64,000 bases of DNA from Ruminococcus sp. (GCA_021205185.1 JAJPYB010000003.1:1-64000), one strand, 5' to 3'; positions 1 through 8,792 are shown, counted from the stretch's first letter. Notes: generated from the sequence alone by a model not told the origin. Numbers and translations are program-made.

Positions 1-308
1 CAAGTATAGGAGCTGAGGCATTTGATGGCTGTGATAATTTAGTTATTTATTGCTACTCTGGTTCATATGCCGAGCAATACGCAATAGAAAACGACATAGA
101 GTATGTTTTAATCGAAGACATTCTAATGGGCGATATAAATTTAGACGGTAAAATAACCACAGCAGATGTCGGCCTTGCAAACAGCCACGCAAAGGGTGTA
201 AAGCTCTTGTCAGACGTGCTGATAGAAATCGCAGATATGAATAGCGACGGCAAGGTAACGACAGCAGACGTCGGAATAATCAACGCATATGCCAAAGGGA
301 TAAGATAA
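1..308 (+). CDS. LRR / type I dockerin surface protein, C-terminal fragment
   Basis: Only the last ~101 codons are in the window, in the frame starting at base 3. The first ~38 residues have the pattern of a BspA-like leucine-rich repeat (SIGAEAFDGCDNLVIYCYSG, then SYAEQYAIENDIEY). They are followed directly by a type I dockerin with two 12-residue calcium loops, DINLDGKITTAD and DMNSDGKVTTAD, each with Asp/Asn at positions 1, 3, 5 and 12, each followed by a helix ending AKG. In this family dockerins bind cohesins on scaffoldins or the cell surface. Positions 10 and 11 of both loops are Thr-Ala, so the two halves look interchangeable. The protein is presumably secreted, but its N-terminus is outside the window. 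An inverted-repeat terminator follows 23 bases downstream. Confidence 0.85.
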   Translation, partial: SIGAEAFDGCDNLVIYCYSGSYAEQYAIENDIEYVLIEDILMGDINLDGKITTADVGLANSHAKGVKLLSDVLIEIADMNSDGKVTTADVGIINAYAKGIR

Positions 309-331
309 ATTTACATTCGGTTAACCGTACA

Positions 332-360
332 AAAGCAGCAGACATCACGTCTGCTGCTTT
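332..360 (+). terminator. Hairpin terminator after the dockerin gene
   Basis: A perfect 12-bp inverted repeat (aaagcagcagac / gtctgctgcttt) with a 5-base loop. The downstream T-run is short, so termination may be only partial. Confidence 0.6.
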
Positions 361-514
361 GCTATATAGTGAAAACAAATAAAAGCTAATAATAAGTTTC
401 TGTACGCACTTCCAAATCGTCCACACCCCTAAAAACCACCCCTTATTTTCTCCATTCTCTCTACTCCGCTTCCTCAACTCCTCCCCACCTCGAACACTTT
501 CTCCAAAAACCAAA

Positions 515-540
515 AAGCAGACCGAAAAATCAGTCTGCTT
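515..540 (-). terminator. Hairpin terminator of the lrp-aminotransferase-ispE operon
   Basis: An 8-bp stem, aagcagac/gtctgctt, lies 11 bases beyond the ispE stop codon. Read on the minus strand it ends in a T-rich tract; the plus strand also has seven Ts after it, so it could act in both directions. Between about 415 and 510 the plus strand is almost free of G and has no convincing gene. Confidence 0.7.
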
Positions 541-550
541 GTTTTTTTAT

Positions 551-1420
551 TTACTGAAATGTTACACCGTTTTGAACTGGCTTCGCAAGGTAAACAAACG
601 GAAACCGCCCTGAAAGCTCGCTGTAAGCCTTTTTTGCGTCAGATTCTTTGTCGAATAGTCCGAAAACTGCGCTTCCGCTTCCTGTCATTATAGCGCCCTG
701 CGCACCGCTTTCAATTAGTGCCGCCTTAGCTTCATTGATTACTTCCTTTGGCGTTACAAGCTCAAATACGTTGTATAGATTTTTTGAAAGGTTAGCTATA
801 TCTCCCTGAGCGATAGCGCCTGAAAGCTCGTCCTGATTGAAGCTGCTGCTGCTGATGTTCGCCTCATCGTATCGCTTGTAAGCTGCGTCTGTTGGCGACA
901 GAACATCGGACTTTACAATCAGCGCATAGAAATTATCAAGTGGTTCAAGCGGGGTAAGCTTCTCGCCAATTCCCTCGCAGAGGACAGTTCCTCCGCACAT
1001 ACAAAACGCAACGTCTGCGCCAACCGACACGCCAATCTTTAAAAGCTCGTCCTTTGAAGCGTTAAGTTCAAAAAGTTCATTGAGAGCGAGGAGCGTAGCT
1101 GCTGCGTCTGCGCTTCCGCCGGCAAGTCCTGCGCCGTGCGGAATTTTTTTCTCTATGTGGATTTTTACACCTCGCTCGCCGTACCGCTCAAAGAGCTTTG
1201 CCGCCGCTTTGCAGACGATATTTTTTTCTCCTGTCGGAATGCTGTCATCATCGCAGGTTATAAAAATGCCATTCTGCTTGCTCTTTTCAAAGTAAAGCGA
1301 GTCGCAAAGTGAAACGCTTTGCATAACGGTTGATAAGAGGTGATAGCCGTCGTCACGCCTGCCTGTAATGTCGAGTGAAAGATTTATTTTGGCAAAAGCC
1401 AAAGCTTTGATTTTTTCCAT
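551..1420 (-). CDS. ispE: 4-diphosphocytidyl-2-C-methyl-D-erythritol kinase
   Basis: GHMP-family kinase that phosphorylates the 2-hydroxyl of CDP-methylerythritol with ATP in the MEP (non-mevalonate) isoprenoid pathway. The 289-residue length is normal. The N-terminus AFAKINLSLDITGRRDDGYH carries the family's substrate-binding Lys and Asp-Gly-Tyr-His motif. The glycine-rich ATP loop PHGAGLAGGSADAAA is at about residues 94-108, and the C-terminal GHMP motif MTGSGSAVFG is intact. The start lies 5 bases after the aminotransferase stop, so it is the third gene of a minus-strand operon and is probably translationally coupled. Other MEP genes (dxr, ispG, ispF) are elsewhere in the window. Confidence 0.95.
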   Translation of the reverse strand: MEKIKALAFAKINLSLDITGRRDDGYHLLSTVMQSVSLCDSLYFEKSKQNGIFITCDDDSIPTGEKNIVCKAAAKLFERYGERGVKIHIEKKIPHGAGLAGGSADAAATLLALNELFELNASKDELLKIGVSVGADVAFCMCGGTVLCEGIGEKLTPLEPLDNFYALIVKSDVLSPTDAAYKRYDEANISSSSFNQDELSGAIAQGDIANLSKNLYNVFELVTPKEVINEAKAALIESGAQGAIMTGSGSAVFGLFDKESDAKKAYSELSGRFPFVYLAKPVQNGVTFQ

Positions 1421-1425
1421 GCCCT

Positions 1426-2598
1426 TTAAGCTTTAAGCTCCTCCAGAAATTCGCTGATACATTTAAGAGCAATCTTCAAGTGCTTCAGCGAATAAGCGTA
1501 AGAAACCCTAACGAAGCCTTCGCCGCATTCGCCGAAAGCGTTTCCGGGAACGACAGCAACCTTCTTTGAAAGCAAAAGCTTCTCGCAAAACTCTTCGCTT
1601 GAAAGTCCGGTTGACTTTATACAAGGGAATACGTAAAACGCTCCCTCAGGCGTAAAGCAATGAAGTCCGAGCTTGTTAAATCCGTCAACTACAAACCTTC
1701 TGCGCATATCGTATTCTTCGGCCATCATTTTGACGTCGCTTAAACAATTCTGAAGCCCTTCGATTGCCGCATATTGAGAAACTGTAGGCGACGACATTAT
1801 AACGTACTGGTGAATTTTAAGAACCTGCGAAACTATCTCCTTTGGACCGCACAAAAATCCGAGTCGCCAGCCAGTCATAGCAAAGCCTTTTGAAAAGCCG
1901 TTGATTATAACTGTTCGCTCTTTCATTCCGTCAATTTCAACTATTGAGGTGTGCTTTCGTCCATAAGTAAGCTCAGAATATATTTCGTCTGACAAAACCA
2001 TTATGTTGGTTCCTCGTAGAACCTCAGCTATAGCTTCCAGATCCTCTCTTGTCATAATAGCGCCTGTCGGATTGTTAGGGAAGGGAAGAACTAGCGCTTT
2101 GGTTTTGTCGGTTATTTTTTCTCTTAGCTCATCAGCAGTAAGCTTGAAATTATCCTCTTCCTTGGTTTCAATAACTACAGCCGTTCCGCCGCAAAGCTCA
2201 ACAATCGGACGATAGCAGACAAAGCAAGGCTCAATAATCAAAACCTCATCTCCCGGCTCTATCATTGCACGAATGGATAAATCAATCGCTTCCGAGCCGC
2301 CGACAGTTACAATTATTTCGCTTTCGCTGTCATAATGCGTGTGAACTGAATTTTCTATATATCTGGAAATTTCAGCTCTCAGATCTGCAAGTCCTGCGTT
2401 AGCGGTGTAGAAGGTTTTTCCCTGCTCAAGCGCCGTAATAGCAGCTCTTCTTATCGGCCAGGGCGTCTGAAAATCAGGCTCGCCGACGCCGAGAGAAATT
2501 GCTCCCTCAGTCGTTGCGGCAAGGTCGAAAAATTTTCTTATTCCCGAGGGCTTCATTTCACGAGTTGCCCTGTTTATAATCTTGTTGTAATCCATCAT
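1426..2598 (-). CDS. PLP-dependent class I/II aminotransferase
   Basis: Fold type I aminotransferase of 390 residues, with ISLGVGEPDFQTP near the N-terminus, FPNNPTGA for substrate and cofactor binding, LSDEIYSEL containing the PLP-pairing Asp and Tyr, and the PLP lysine in NGFSKGFAMTGWRLGF. The C-terminal Arg that binds the substrate carboxylate is in GFVRVSYA. The exact amino acid substrate cannot be read from sequence; the family includes aspartate, alanine and aromatic aminotransferases and PatA. It overlaps the upstream Lrp-type regulator gene by 4 bases (ATGA), so that regulator probably controls it in response to an amino acid. Confidence 0.9.
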   Translation of the reverse strand: MMDYNKIINRATREMKPSGIRKFFDLAATTEGAISLGVGEPDFQTPWPIRRAAITALEQGKTFYTANAGLADLRAEISRYIENSVHTHYDSESEIIVTVGGSEAIDLSIRAMIEPGDEVLIIEPCFVCYRPIVELCGGTAVVIETKEEDNFKLTADELREKITDKTKALVLPFPNNPTGAIMTREDLEAIAEVLRGTNIMVLSDEIYSELTYGRKHTSIVEIDGMKERTVIINGFSKGFAMTGWRLGFLCGPKEIVSQVLKIHQYVIMSSPTVSQYAAIEGLQNCLSDVKMMAEEYDMRRRFVVDGFNKLGLHCFTPEGAFYVFPCIKSTGLSSEEFCEKLLLSKKVAVVPGNAFGECGEGFVRVSYAYSLKHLKIALKCISEFLEELKA

Positions 2599-3071
2599 GG
2601 GCTGACAAACCCTCTCTCGTCAACAATTTCTTCGGTCAGGTCAACTCCGTTGTCCTTGTACTTTTTCAAAACAAAATGTGTAGCGGTTGATAAAATTCCG
2701 TCAAGCGGAGCCAGACGCTGTGAAACGAAAAGAGAAACGTCCAAAAGAGTTTTGCCCTTTACCGTAACGCCAAGATCATATGCGCCCGACATCAGCCAAA
2801 CGTTTTCAACCTCTTCGTATTGACCTACCGCTCTGGCAATAGCGTCAAAGCCGCTTTGAGCCTTCGGCGAAACCTTTAGCTCGATATAAGCGGTAACAGG
2901 ATTTAAGTCTGCCTGCTCGTTTATAACGGCGCTGTATCCCTTGATAACGCCCTCGCTTTCGAGTCTGGCAATTTCATCGTTTACCTCTTGTTCGGTTTTT
3001 CCGAGCAAAACCGCAAGCTCTGCGCTCGAAGTACGGGCATTTCTTTTTAAAAGATTTAAAAGAGCGTCCAT
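2595..3071 (-). CDS. Lrp/AsnC family transcriptional regulator
   Basis: A 158-residue protein with an N-terminal winged helix-turn-helix (about residues 1-50, with ELAVLLGKTEQEVNDEIARL as the HTH) and a C-terminal RAM/AsnC ligand-binding domain (about 60-140, containing the MSGAYDLGVTVKGKTL strand-turn-strand). Family members form dimers or octamers and sense amino acids. A good AGGAGG site precedes the ATG. It is the first gene of the operon with the aminotransferase and ispE. An inverted repeat over its own -10 box suggests autoregulation. The HTH is shorter than in E. coli Lrp, which is usual for Clostridia members. Confidence 0.9.
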   Translation of the reverse strand: MDALLNLLKRNARTSSAELAVLLGKTEQEVNDEIARLESEGVIKGYSAVINEQADLNPVTAYIELKVSPKAQSGFDAIARAVGQYEEVENVWLMSGAYDLGVTVKGKTLLDVSLFVSQRLAPLDGILSTATHFVLKKYKDNGVDLTEEIVDERGFVSP

Positions 3072-3103
3072 ATTTACGCCTCCTTGAAAAATTGTTACTA
3101 CTA

Positions 3104-3132
3104 ATTATACAACAATTTGTATTTTCAGTCAA
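3104..3132 (-). promoter_or_regulatory. Promoter of the lrp-aminotransferase-ispE operon with inverted repeat
   Basis: On the minus strand TTGACT (3132-3127), a 17-base spacer and TATAAT (3109-3104). An 8-bp inverted repeat, AAATTGTT at 3089-3096 and AACAATTT at 3111-3118, flanks the -10 box and reaches into the spacer. This is a plausible operator for the regulator encoded just downstream. Confidence 0.75.
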
Positions 3133-3156
3133 TACAAAAGATTTTGCAAAAACCAA

Positions 3157-3184
3157 GGGCGAGCAGCATTTAAGCTACCCGCCC
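3157..3184 (-). terminator. Terminator of the HPr-like gene
   Basis: Minus-strand hairpin of 11 bp (GGGCGGGTAGC with GCTGCTCGCCC, two G-U pairs) and a 6-base loop, followed by TTGGTTTTT. The wobble pairs form only in the minus-strand RNA, which fixes the direction. Confidence 0.75.
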
Positions 3185-3207
3185 TCATAAGCTTGTTTTT
3201 TAGTCAA

Positions 3208-3438
3208 TTAGTCGACGATGAACTTCTTGATTTCTGAAAGAAACTTATCAGCATCGTCTGTGTGAGCAACCAATTCGATTTTGTTTGAAAGGTCAAGGCT
3301 GAAAATACCCATAATTGACTTAGCATCAACAGCATATCTTCCCGAAACAAGATCAACATCAAAGTCGTACAGGGTTACTGTGCTAACGAATTCCTTTACA
3401 TCGGCGATTGACTCGAGTAAAATGTTTGTCTTTACCAT
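3208..3438 (-). CDS. HPr-like protein lacking the phosphocarrier histidine
   Basis: A 76-residue protein of HPr length. The second half matches HPr well, with VDAKSIMGIFSL around the regulatory serine (Ser41, the equivalent of Ser46). The loop that should hold GLHARPA with the catalytic His15 is missing: the text runs LLESIADVKEFVST. It therefore cannot pass phosphate from Enzyme I to EII components. In Bacillus, Crh lacks His15 but keeps Ser46 and acts with CcpA in catabolite control; a similar regulatory role is possible but not shown. It is monocistronic, with its own promoter, 5' hairpin and terminator. Confidence 0.8.
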   Translation of the reverse strand: MVKTNILLESIADVKEFVSTVTLYDFDVDLVSGRYAVDAKSIMGIFSLDLSNKIELVAHTDDADKFLSEIKKFIVD

Positions 3439-3484
3439 AATTTGTTCCTCCTCTAAATAATTTAAGAAGACCCTTAGGAATTCT

Positions 3485-3536
3485 TGTAGAGCTTTTCTCT
3501 ACATCTCAAATATAACACATTAAAAAAATTTGTCAA
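3485..3536 (-). promoter_or_regulatory. Promoter and 5' UTR hairpin of the HPr-like gene
   Basis: Minus strand: TTGACA (3536-3531), 16-base spacer, TATATT (3514-3509). Close to the likely transcript start is a perfect 7-bp hairpin, TGTAGAG-loop-CTCTACA (3503-3485), which could stabilise the mRNA. A strong AGAGGAGG site precedes the start codon. Confidence 0.65.
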
Positions 3537-3555
3537 TGGTATTTCTGTAAAAAAT

Positions 3556-3584
3556 TTGAAAATGCGCAAGATTTGTTGTATACT
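3556..3584 (+). promoter_or_regulatory. Promoter of mtaB
   Basis: TTGAAA (3556-3561), 17-base spacer, TATACT (3579-3584). It is divergent from the HPr-like gene promoter, with about 20 bases between the two -35 boxes. Confidence 0.7.
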
Positions 3585-3675
3585 ATTTACGAATGGCAAA
3601 ACTAAAGCTTGAAATTTGTGCAATTTGCACAAATGCAAACAGCATATTTTGTGCAAAAAACCGAAGGAAATTGAG

Positions 3676-4989
3676 ATGAATATATATTATATCAACTTTG
3701 GCTGCAAGGTCAACGCTTATGAGCTTGAAGCGATAAAGGAATCGGCTGAAAATTCAGGACATAGCGAGGTAAGCGACGCTTCGCTTGCCGACGCCGTTAT
3801 AATAAACAGCTGTACAGTAACAGGTGAAGCGAGCCGAAAGTGCAAAAATGCGGCAAAGTCAGTAAGACTTCACAATAAGAATGCTTGCGTTGCTATAATC
3901 GGCTGCTTTCCTCAGGCATTTAAGCAAAGCTTACTGTCGCAAGGCTACTTTGACGTGGTGGTCGGCACTAAAAACAAAGCGAGCGTAATAAATTACATCG
4001 AGCAGTTTTTAAAAACCCGCAAAAGAATAATTGCAGTAGACGAGTTCGCAGCTGGCGATACGTTTGAAAAAATGAGCGTTCGCAGGAGTGATTCAAAGAC
4101 GAGAGCGGTTTTAAAAATTGAGGACGGCTGCAATATGTTCTGCTCGTATTGCATTATTCCGTTTGCAAGGGGCAGAGTCAGAAGTCGAAGCCTTGAAGAA
4201 ATTAAAAGCGAAGCGATAAAGCTTGCAGATCACGGACATAAGGAAATTGTTCTTGTCGGCATTAACCTTTGCTGCTACGGCGCAGATTTACAAAACACAA
4301 CCCTTGCTGACGCTGTAAGGGCTGTCAACGATATACCTCAAATTGAAAGAATAAGACTTGGCTCTTTAGAGCCTGAGATGCTCGATAATGATGAAATAGC
4401 AAAGCTCAAGGGCTGCGAAAAGCTGTGCGCTCACTTTCATTTGTCGCTGCAAAGCGGCTGTGACAAAACGCTCAAAGCGATGAACAGGCGATACACTACA
4501 GAGCAGTACAAAGCGCTTGTAGATAAGCTTAGAGCAGAATTTAAAAACGCATCGATTACAACCGACATAATGGTTGGCTTTCCGGGCGAAACTGACGAGG
4601 ACTTTAACCGGTCGCTTGAATTTGTAAAAGATATAGGCTTTGCCTCAGCGCATATTTTCCCATTTTCAGTCAGAGAGGGAACCAAAGCGGCGGGAATGTC
4701 CGGTCAGGTGCCGCCCGACATAAAGAGGCAGCGCGCGGCAAAGACGAAAGAGGTAACGAACGCCAGCAAAAAAGAGTTTTTACGCTCGCAGGTTTCTAAG
4801 CTTCAAAGAGTGATTTTTGAGCGTGACGAGGGACTCGATTACCATAGAGGACATACCGAAAATTATACGCCGGTCAGAGTCCCAAAGATAGACAGTAAAA
4901 GCAATTTGCACAAAAAAAGTTTTTGTGTTAGAATAGTGGAAGCGAGAGACGATTTTTGCTTGGGCGAAATAGAGGACGACAAATATTAA
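3676..4989 (+). CDS. mtaB: tRNA t6A37 methylthiotransferase MtaB
   Basis: Radical-SAM methylthiotransferase that converts t6A at position 37 of ANN-decoding tRNAs to ms2t6A. The N-terminal UPF0004 domain begins YINFGCKVNAYE with its cluster cysteines (also NSCTVT and GCFPQ). The radical SAM core has the CxxxCxxC motif at Cys152, Cys156 and Cys159 (DGCNMFCSYCIIPFARG), and a TRAM-like tail ends the protein. The GCKVN signature fits MtaB rather than MiaB or RimO. The start at 3676 is preferred over an in-frame upstream ATG at 3616 because GAAGGA lies just before it and homology begins there. That gives 437 residues, normal for the family. Confidence 0.93.
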   Translation: MNIYYINFGCKVNAYELEAIKESAENSGHSEVSDASLADAVIINSCTVTGEASRKCKNAAKSVRLHNKNACVAIIGCFPQAFKQSLLSQGYFDVVVGTKNKASVINYIEQFLKTRKRIIAVDEFAAGDTFEKMSVRRSDSKTRAVLKIEDGCNMFCSYCIIPFARGRVRSRSLEEIKSEAIKLADHGHKEIVLVGINLCCYGADLQNTTLADAVRAVNDIPQIERIRLGSLEPEMLDNDEIAKLKGCEKLCAHFHLSLQSGCDKTLKAMNRRYTTEQYKALVDKLRAEFKNASITTDIMVGFPGETDEDFNRSLEFVKDIGFASAHIFPFSVREGTKAAGMSGQVPPDIKRQRAAKTKEVTNASKKEFLRSQVSKLQRVIFERDEGLDYHRGHTENYTPVRVPKIDSKSNLHKKSFCVRIVEARDDFCLGEIEDDKY

Positions 4990-5066
4990 ACGAAGGGCGA
5001 TTGGGATATAGAAAGAAATTTCAACGCTTGAGATTAAGCATTTAATTTTTGAAGGGAGTTTTATAA

Positions 5067-8000
5067 ATGTCAGTTTATCGAATTTATGCAGAAAAGAAGT
5101 CTGGCTTTGACGTAGAAGCGCAGTCGCTTTTAAACGGAATCAAAAACGTGCTGGGGCTATCACAGCTTGAAGGTGTGAGAATTATAAACCGCTATGATGC
5201 AGAGGGCTTGACAGAGGAGAGCTTTAAGCTAGCAACTCCTGTAGTTTTTTCAGAGCCTGCTGTTGATACCGTTTACGATGAGCTTCCGAAAATGGCTGAG
5301 GACGAGCATATTATTGCGGTTGAATATCTTCCCGGTCAGTTTGATCAGAGAGCCGACTCCTGCGCTCAATGTATATCTCTTTTGACGGGCGGAATGCGTC
5401 CTACTGTCAGAAGCGCAAAGATACACGTTTTCAAGGGAGATTTATCAAGTGCTGAGCTTGAAAAAATAAAGCATTATATTATTAACCCTGTTGAGAGCCG
5501 TGAGGCTGAGCTTAAAAAGCCTGAAACTCTCGATACTGATTATGCAATCCCCGATAAGGTAGATACTATTGAAGGCTTTATCTACGCTTCGGATTCTGAG
5601 CTTAAAGATTATATCAGCTCAATGGGACTTGCTATGGACTTTGACGACATTAAGTTTTGTCAGGCATATTTCAGAGATGAAGAGGGCAGAAATCCAACGA
5701 TAACTGAGGTCAGAATGATAGATACCTATTGGTCTGACCACTGCCGTCATACAACATTTTTGACGATAATTGACGACGCTGAAATCAAAGCTCCTTATAT
5801 TGAAGATACCTACAAGGATTATTTGAAGACAAGAAGGCGTTTGTATTCGGGCCGCAAGGACAAGCCGATGACGCTTATGGATTTAGCTGTAATCGGCGCT
5901 AAAAGATTAAAGCAGGAGGGCCTGCTTGACGCATTGGACGAGAGCGAGGAAATTAACGCTTGCTCGGTTAATATAAAGGTTGACGTAAACGGCAAGGAGC
6001 AGGATTGGCTGCTGATGTTTAAAAATGAAACGCACAACCACCCGACTGAAATCGAACCGTTCGGCGGCGCAGCTACCTGTCTTGGAGGAGCTATAAGAGA
6101 TCCTCTTTCAGGAAGAAGCTACGTTTATCAGGCGATGAGAGTTACAGGCGCTGCAAATCCGCTTGTTCCTTTCGAGGACACTATTCAGGGTAAGCTTCCG
6201 CAGAGAAAAATTACAGTCGGCGCCGCTCAGGGCTATTCGTCCTACGGAAACCAGATAGGATTAGCGACAGGTCACGTCAGCGAAATTTATCACTCGGGAT
6301 ATGCTGCCAAGAGAATGGAAATCGGCGCGGTTATTGCTGCTGCTCCAAAGGAAAATGTAAGAAGAGAACGCCCGGCTACAGGTGACGTTGTAATACTTCT
6401 CGGCGGAAAAACAGGTCGTGACGGCTGCGGCGGAGCGACTGGCTCTTCAAAGTCGCACACCTTATCGTCGCTTGAAACCTGCGGTGCTGAGGTTCAAAAG
6501 GGTAACGCACCAGAAGAGAGAAAGCTTCAGAGATTGTTCAGAAATCCAGAGGTTACAAGAATGATCAAGCGCTGTAACGACTTTGGCGCAGGCGGTGTGT
6601 CTGTTGCAATCGGAGAGCTTACAGACGGACTTGTTATAAATCTTGATTCGGTTACGAAAAAGTACGACGGACTTGACGGTACAGAGCTTGCAATTTCAGA
6701 ATCTCAGGAGAGAATGGCAGTAGTTATTGCAAGAAGCGACATTGAAAAGTTTATGGCAAAGGCGGCTGAGGAAAACTTAGAGGCAACCTTGGTTGCAGTT
6801 GTAACAGACGACAGACGACTGAAAATGAACTGGAAGGGAAATGAAATTGTAAATCTTTCCAGAGATTTTCTAAATTCCAACGGTGCTGAAAAGCACACCA
6901 GTGTTTTAGTGCCGGAGCCTATATTTAACAAGAGCGAGGAAATTGACGATTCCGCTGACAAGTGGGAGGCTATGATTTCAAACCTCAATATCTGCTCGCA
7001 AAAGGGACTTGTTGAGTATTTCGATTCCACTATCGGCGCAGGAACAGTTCTGATGCCGTTTGGCGGCAAGTATCAGAATACTCCTACTCAGGCAATGGCA
7101 GCTAAGATTCCTGTTTTAAACGGCGATACCACAACTGCTTCAATTATGGCATGGGGCTTTAACCCATTCCTGTCTGAGCAAAGCCCTTATCACGGAGCAA
7201 TGGCGGCAGTTATAGAATCCGTTTCAAAGGTTATAGCGACAGGCGGTAGCTATAAGGAATGCTGGCTTACCTTCCAGGAGTATTTTGAAAGAACTCAGGA
7301 TAAGCCTGAAAGATGGGGCAAGCCTTTTGCGGCGCTTTTAGGAGCTTTCAAGGCACAGACTGAGCTAGGCTGTGCGTCAATAGGCGGTAAGGATTCTATG
7401 AGCGGAACCTTCGAGAAGATTGACGTTCCGCCAACGCTTGTTTCCTTTGCTGTTTCAAAGGCTTCCTGCTACGATATAATTTCTCAGGAATTTAAAAAGG
7501 CAGGAAGCAAGGTTATACTCATTCGTCCTGAATACGATGAAAACGGCTGTCCTGTATGGGATAGCATAAAGAGCGTATTTAACAAGGTTGAAACTCTTAT
7601 CAAGGAGAAGAAGGTCCTTTCCTGCTGGAGCGTAGCTTATGGCGGAGTTGCTGAAGCTGTCGCTAAGATGTCGTTCGGCAACAGGATAGGCTTTAAATTC
7701 ACGACAACTCTTACCTCAAAGGAGCTTTTCAGAGCCTGCTACGGCAGCTTTGTAATCGAGCTTGACGAGGAAGTTGAAACTGACGAGAGAGTAATCGGTG
7801 AAACGACCGAAGAGTACAAGATTATAACTGCAAGTTATACGATCGACCTTGTTCGTCTTGAAAGACTTTGGTCGCAAAAGCTTGAGCCTGTTTTCCCAGT
7901 TAAGGCAAATGTTCAAGATGAAATTACTGAAAAGTTTAGTTTTAGAGCTGACAAGAGAAAGGAGCCTATTTCTCCTATCGCTAAGCCTCGTGTTTTGATT

Positions 8001-8783
8001 CCTGTTTTCCCGGGAACAAACTGCGAATACGATACCGCAAAGGTATTTGAAAAGGCAGGAGCAATAGCTGATATATTCGTTATAAAGAATCTTACTCCGT
8101 CGGCTATTGAAGAAAGCGTTATCGAAATGGAAAAGAGAATCAGGCAATCTCAGATTATTATGATTCCCGGAGGATTTTCAGGAGGAGACGAGCCTGACGG
8201 AAGCGGAAAGTTTATCACCTCATTCCTTAGAAATCCAAGCTTAACGCAGGCTATCAATGAGCTTCTGACATACAGAGACGGATTGATGCTCGGAATCTGT
8301 AACGGTTTTCAGGCGCTTATCAAGCTGGGACTTGTTCCTTATGGCGAGATAAGAGATATGAGAGATAATTCTCCAACTCTCACCTTCAATACAATCGCAA
8401 GACACCAGTCAAAAATGGTTAATACAAGAATTGCTTCAAATAAATCTCCGTGGCTTGCGCAGACTGATGTCGGCGATATACACACAGTTGCTATTTCTCA
8501 CGGCGAAGGACGTTTTGTTGCAACCGAAGAGGAAATAAGAGCGCTTGCTGAAAACGGACAGATCGCAACTCAGTACGTTGATTTTAATTCGATTCCTACA
8601 ATGGATATTCATTGCAACCCGAACTCCTCTATGTACGCTATCGAGGGTATAACCTCTCCTGACGGACGAGTTTTCGGTAAAATGGGACACTCCGAGAGAA
8701 TCGGCGAGTGCGTTTGCAAAAACGTACCTGGAAACAAGGACCAAAAGATTTTTGAAAGCGGAGTCAAGTATTTCACAATGTAG
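5067..8783 (+). CDS. purL: Phosphoribosylformylglycinamidine synthase, single-chain form
   Basis: Converts FGAR, glutamine and ATP to FGAM in de novo purine synthesis. At 1238 residues it is the large single-chain type, in which PurS-like, synthase and glutaminase parts are fused; many Gram-positives instead encode PurS, PurL and PurQ separately. Visible motifs are YWSDHCRHTTF, FKNETHNHPTEIEPFGGAAT (synthase active site) and GGKDSMSGTF. The class I glutaminase domain starts near residue 970 (PRVLIPVFPGTNCEYD), with nucleophile Cys1078 in LGICNGFQ and the histidine region in AISHGEGRF. No other pur gene is adjacent. A 77-base gap without a clear promoter separates it from mtaB, so the two may be cotranscribed. 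A strong terminator follows. Confidence 0.96.
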   Translation: MSVYRIYAEKKSGFDVEAQSLLNGIKNVLGLSQLEGVRIINRYDAEGLTEESFKLATPVVFSEPAVDTVYDELPKMAEDEHIIAVEYLPGQFDQRADSCAQCISLLTGGMRPTVRSAKIHVFKGDLSSAELEKIKHYIINPVESREAELKKPETLDTDYAIPDKVDTIEGFIYASDSELKDYISSMGLAMDFDDIKFCQAYFRDEEGRNPTITEVRMIDTYWSDHCRHTTFLTIIDDAEIKAPYIEDTYKDYLKTRRRLYSGRKDKPMTLMDLAVIGAKRLKQEGLLDALDESEEINACSVNIKVDVNGKEQDWLLMFKNETHNHPTEIEPFGGAATCLGGAIRDPLSGRSYVYQAMRVTGAANPLVPFEDTIQGKLPQRKITVGAAQGYSSYGNQIGLATGHVSEIYHSGYAAKRMEIGAVIAAAPKENVRRERPATGDVVILLGGKTGRDGCGGATGSSKSHTLSSLETCGAEVQKGNAPEERKLQRLFRNPEVTRMIKRCNDFGAGGVSVAIGELTDGLVINLDSVTKKYDGLDGTELAISESQERMAVVIARSDIEKFMAKAAEENLEATLVAVVTDDRRLKMNWKGNEIVNLSRDFLNSNGAEKHTSVLVPEPIFNKSEEIDDSADKWEAMISNLNICSQKGLVEYFDSTIGAGTVLMPFGGKYQNTPTQAMAAKIPVLNGDTTTASIMAWGFNPFLSEQSPYHGAMAAVIESVSKVIATGGSYKECWLTFQEYFERTQDKPERWGKPFAALLGAFKAQTELGCASIGGKDSMSGTFEKIDVPPTLVSFAVSKASCYDIISQEFKKAGSKVILIRPEYDENGCPVWDSIKSVFNKVETLIKEKKVLSCWSVAYGGVAEAVAKMSFGNRIGFKFTTTLTSKELFRACYGSFVIELDEEVETDERVIGETTEEYKIITASYTIDLVRLERLWSQKLEPVFPVKANVQDEITEKFSFRADKRKEPISPIAKPRVLIPVFPGTNCEYDTAKVFEKAGAIADIFVIKNLTPSAIEESVIEMEKRIRQSQIIMIPGGFSGGDEPDGSGKFITSFLRNPSLTQAINELLTYRDGLMLGICNGFQALIKLGLVPYGEIRDMRDNSPTLTFNTIARHQSKMVNTRIASNKSPWLAQTDVGDIHTVAISHGEGRFVATEEEIRALAENGQIATQYVDFNSIPTMDIHCNPNSSMYAIEGITSPDGRVFGKMGHSERIGECVCKNVPGNKDQKIFESGVKYFTM

Positions 8784-8792
8784 GACTTATTT

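Noticed and set aside
280..513. Minus-strand 77-residue frame after the dockerin gene
   Set aside because: No ribosome site, overlaps both the dockerin tail and a terminator, and has a low-complexity composition.
3616..3675. Upstream start for mtaB
   Set aside because: Homology begins at the ATG at 3676, which has GAAGGA just before it; the extension is Cys/Lys-rich without resemblance to the family.
4990..5066. Possible purine riboswitch ahead of purL
   Set aside because: The gap is only 77 bases and shows none of the conserved purine aptamer strings.
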